The notes under the pieces were generated by a model, which saw only the letters and a list, made by a program, of their open reading frames with translations, made no database searches and had not been told where the DNA came from. A stretch of 8,169 bases of DNA from assembly GCA_027459565.1 (NCBI GenBank), contig DAIDIA010000004.1, positions 1-8,169 of the forward strand, written 5' to 3'. The first letter of the stretch is position 1, and each line of letters begins with the position of its first letter. Of this stretch, positions 6,137-8,169 are shown in pieces. Source of the DNA: Acidimicrobiaceae bacterium (GTDB taxonomy: Bacteria; Actinomycetota; Acidimicrobiia; Acidimicrobiales; Bog-793). The position numbers and the translations under genes are program-made.

Positions 6137-7447
6137 ATGACCAAGCACGCGGACCTGCTAGCTCGACATCGAGCCGTACTGCCGAACTGGATCTCCCTCT
6201 ATTACGACGAGCCGATCGCGCTCGTGGACGGCCAGGGGAGACACGTCATCGATGCCGAGGGGAACCGGTATCTCGATTTCTTTGGTGGAATACTCACCAC
6301 GAGCATCGGGTACAACCTTCCCGAGATCATCGAGGTCGCGACGCGCCAGATGGCAAAGATGGTCCACACCTCGACGCTGTATCTGATCGAGCCCCAGATC
6401 GAACTTGCGGAGCGGATCGCGGGGCTCTCGGGCATCAGGGACGCGAAGGTCTTCTTCGCGAACTCGGGAACCGAGGCGAACGAGGCGGCGCTCCTCTTCG
6501 CATGCATCCTGAGACAGTCGAACCAGGTCCTCGCGCTGCGCAACAGCTACCACGGCAGATCGTTCACGGCGATGGGAGTCACCGGAACGAGAAGCTGGTC
6601 GGCGTCGGGACTCAACCCGCTGGACGTCAGTTACGTCCAGGGAGGGTACCGTTACCGGTCGCCCTTCTCCCATCTCGATGATGCCGGGTTCATCCGGGCC
6701 GTCGCCGATGACCTGCAAGATGTCCTCGAGACGACGACGACAGGCGATGTCGCGGCTTTGATCATCGAGCCGGTCCAGGGCGTCGGAGGCTTCGTCGTCC
6801 CTCCCGACGGGATGTTCCGCGCGATGCAGGAGATCACCGCGCCACTCGGAATCGCCCTCATCTCCGATGAGGTCCAGACGGGCTGGGGAAGGACAGGGCT
6901 TCCCTATTGGGGGATCGCCCATCACGGCGTCGTCCCTGATGTGATGACGTTCGCGAAGGGTCTCGCCAACGGCCTGCCCATCGGGGGAGTTGTTGCCAGA
7001 AAGGACCTCGTCGACTCGATCACGGTCAATTCGATCTCAACCTTCGGCGGGAATCCCCTCGTGACTGCGGTCGCGCTCGCGACACTCGATTACATCGAGA
7101 GCCACAACCTCGCCCTCAACGCGGAGCGTCGCGGCAAGGAGCTGCTCGATGGCCTCTTGGTCATGGAGCGCGAGCACGAGGAGGTGGGCGAGGTGCGTGG
7201 CAAGGGCCTCATGGTCGCCGTTGAGTTCGTGGAGCCTGGAGGGACGACCCCCTCTCCCGAGCTCGCCGCGCGCGTACTCGACGCCTGTCGCGAGCGGGGA
7301 CTCTTGATCGGCAAGGGTGGGCGGTATGGCAACTGCCTGCGCATCGCCCCGCCGATGTCGGTCACAAAGGAGGAGGTCGAAGGCGCGGTCGGGATCTTGA
7401 GAGAGGCGACCGCGGCGGCGATCGGACGCGCGCTCAGCGTCCGTTGA
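6137..7447 (+). CDS. Class III PLP-dependent aminotransferase (AGXT2/GabT-like)
   Basis: Cytoplasmic omega-type transaminase of 436 residues, the usual length for the family. Conserved features in order are YLDFFGG (45-51), HTSTLYL (77-83), phosphate-cup NSGTEANEAA (109-118), YHGRSF (138-143), EPVQGVGG (211-218), DEVQTGWGRTG with cofactor-ring Asp244, the PLP lysine Lys274 in TFAKGLANGLPIGG, STFGGNP (301-307), RGKGLMVAVEF and a C-terminal LRIAPP. The N-terminal half (dFFgGI.T.S.G, WHTSTL-like) recalls the alanine-glyoxylate aminotransferase 2 / beta-amino-acid group more than ornithine or DAPA aminotransferases. Amino donor and acceptor cannot be set from sequence; 4-aminobutyrate, beta-alanine, 3-aminoisobutyrate or alanine are candidates. 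The separate strong ribosome binding site and the hairpin spacer suggest independent expression from the dprE operon, though read-through is possible. It converges on lepB with 11 nt between stop codons. Confidence 0.88.
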   Translation: MTKHADLLARHRAVLPNWISLYYDEPIALVDGQGRHVIDAEGNRYLDFFGGILTTSIGYNLPEIIEVATRQMAKMVHTSTLYLIEPQIELAERIAGLSGIRDAKVFFANSGTEANEAALLFACILRQSNQVLALRNSYHGRSFTAMGVTGTRSWSASGLNPLDVSYVQGGYRYRSPFSHLDDAGFIRAVADDLQDVLETTTTGDVAALIIEPVQGVGGFVVPPDGMFRAMQEITAPLGIALISDEVQTGWGRTGLPYWGIAHHGVVPDVMTFAKGLANGLPIGGVVARKDLVDSITVNSISTFGGNPLVTAVALATLDYIESHNLALNAERRGKELLDGLLVMEREHEEVGEVRGKGLMVAVEFVEPGGTTPSPELAARVLDACRERGLLIGKGGRYGNCLRIAPPMSVTKEEVEGAVGILREATAAAIGRALSVR

Positions 7448-7458
7448 TCACCCGATTG

Positions 7459-8106
7459 CTAGAACCAGTGGAAGAACGGATGTCCGCTGCGCCAGTAGAC
7501 GAGAAAGACCTTGCCGACGATCAGTGATTTCGGCACGGTGCCCCAGGCGCGCGAGTCAAGCGAGTTCCCGCGGCAGTCGCCCATCACGAAATAGGAGTTC
7601 GCGGCGATCTTGGTGCGCTTGATGTCGAGTGCCGCCTGGCTGCAGTACTCCGAAGCAGGCTGCGCATTGAAGTTCGGAAGCCAGGATTCGCGCAACACGT
7701 GGCCGTTGATGAGGACCTGGTCTCCGCGTGAGCTGATGGTCTCGCCGGGAAGTCCGATGACCCGCTTGACGAGATCGGCCGGGTGCGTCGGATCGGAGTC
7801 TCTTGGCACTCGCCCAAAGACGATGATGTCACCCCGGTTGATGTTGTCGATCACGAAGGGAAGATGGTCGACGAGGATGCGGTCTCCGATCTGGAGTGTC
7901 GGAATCATGGAGCCCGACGGGATGAAGAAGGTGCGCGCAACATAGGCGCGCACGCCCACGGCAAGTATCCCCGCCACCAGGATGACCCGCGCCCACTCGA
8001 ACAGACGTCGCGTCATCTTCGCGTGGGTGCGCGACCGGATCCCGGGATCCTGCTCGTGTGGATCGGGGTCAGACCCCTCGCTGGCACCGTCGGTGGAAAG
8101 ACTCAT
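7459..8106 (-). CDS. lepB: Signal peptidase I
   Basis: Membrane serine protease that removes signal peptides from exported proteins. The 215-residue product has a 30-residue charged cytoplasmic tail, one membrane segment (about 39-56, ARVILVAGILAVGVRAYV), then the catalytic Ser66 in box B (FIPSGSMIPTL) and general-base Lys114 in box D (DLVKRVIGLPGE). Box C (GDRILVD) and box E (GDCRGNSLDSRAWG, 177-190) follow, ending with a short hydrophobic tail. Box E has Cys178 where GDNR is usual, and another Cys at 155 lies in the same extracytoplasmic region. ATG 8106 gives the full tail. An in-frame ATG at 8016 (Met31, MTRRLFEWAR) would give a shorter protein; neither start has a strong Shine-Dalgarno sequence. 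The single membrane segment is the Gram-positive/actinobacterial arrangement. Transcription is convergent with the aminotransferase gene. Confidence 0.95.
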   Translation of the reverse strand: MSLSTDGASEGSDPDPHEQDPGIRSRTHAKMTRRLFEWARVILVAGILAVGVRAYVARTFFIPSGSMIPTLQIGDRILVDHLPFVIDNINRGDIIVFGRVPRDSDPTHPADLVKRVIGLPGETISSRGDQVLINGHVLRESWLPNFNAQPASEYCSQAALDIKRTKIAANSYFVMGDCRGNSLDSRAWGTVPKSLIVGKVFLVYWRSGHPFFHWF

Positions 8107-8169
8107 GAATTGATGCGTGACCTGTCTCTTTGATGACGCGGGATTGGGCGCCTGATCTCAGTCTGTCAG
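8107..8169. other. Upstream edge of lepB, unassigned
   Basis: These 63 bases lead into lepB on the minus strand. I see no clear -10/-35 pair or recognisable end of a neighbouring gene. AGG on the minus strand lies about 14 nt before the lepB ATG, too far for a confident ribosome binding site. In many actinobacteria rplS lies upstream of lepB, but the minus-strand frames here do not read as the L19 C-terminus. Confidence 0.3.

Overview
The window looks like a chromosomal segment of a high-GC actinobacterium. The evidence is GC-rich, GATCG-rich coding sequence with strong third-position GC, GTG starts with 4-nt GTGA stop/start overlaps, a probable leaderless start, and above all a complete decaprenyl-phosphoryl-arabinose (DPA) gene set of actinobacterial type. 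Nothing marks a mycolic-acid bacterium specifically, and I cannot name the genus; a deep-branching class such as Acidimicrobiia is a guess.

Layout. Positions 1-239 hold the 3' end of an unrecognised protein. Positions 296-1240 encode a monofunctional prephenate dehydratase (pheA; phenylalanine synthesis) with a C-terminal ACT domain. A class II tRNA-Ser(UGA) lies at 1327-1410, followed by a 180-bp non-coding spacer with two inverted repeats. From 1591 to 6030 runs a tight + strand cluster. It starts with a membrane-anchored phosphodiester-glycosidase (NAGPA/DUF2233) protein, followed by the UbiA-family decaprenyl-phosphate phosphoribosyltransferase (Rv3806c type), the FAD oxidoreductase DprE1 and the SDR reductase DprE2. 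The last three are linked by short gaps or 4-nt overlaps. After a 106-bp spacer with a hairpin, 6137-7447 encodes a class III PLP aminotransferase with a strong ribosome binding site. It converges on a minus-strand signal peptidase I gene (lepB, 7459-8106). The last 63 bases hold nothing I can assign.

How the genes fit together. The UbiA protein would join PRPP to a polyprenyl phosphate. After loss of the 5-phosphate, DprE1 and DprE2 would oxidise and re-reduce C2 of the ribose to give polyprenyl-phosphoryl-arabinose, the lipid donor for arabinofuranosyl polymers outside the membrane. The dedicated phosphatase and the arabinosyltransferases are not in the window. The NAGPA-like ectoenzyme at the head of the cluster may act on a glycan phosphodiester of the same envelope, but this is inference.

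The most noteworthy points are: (1) the compact, translationally coupled DPA operon headed by a phosphodiester glycosidase gene; (2) alanine in DprE1 at the position of M. tuberculosis Cys387, the covalent target of benzothiazinones, which predicts natural insensitivity to that class. No mobile element, CRISPR array or clearly new system was seen.
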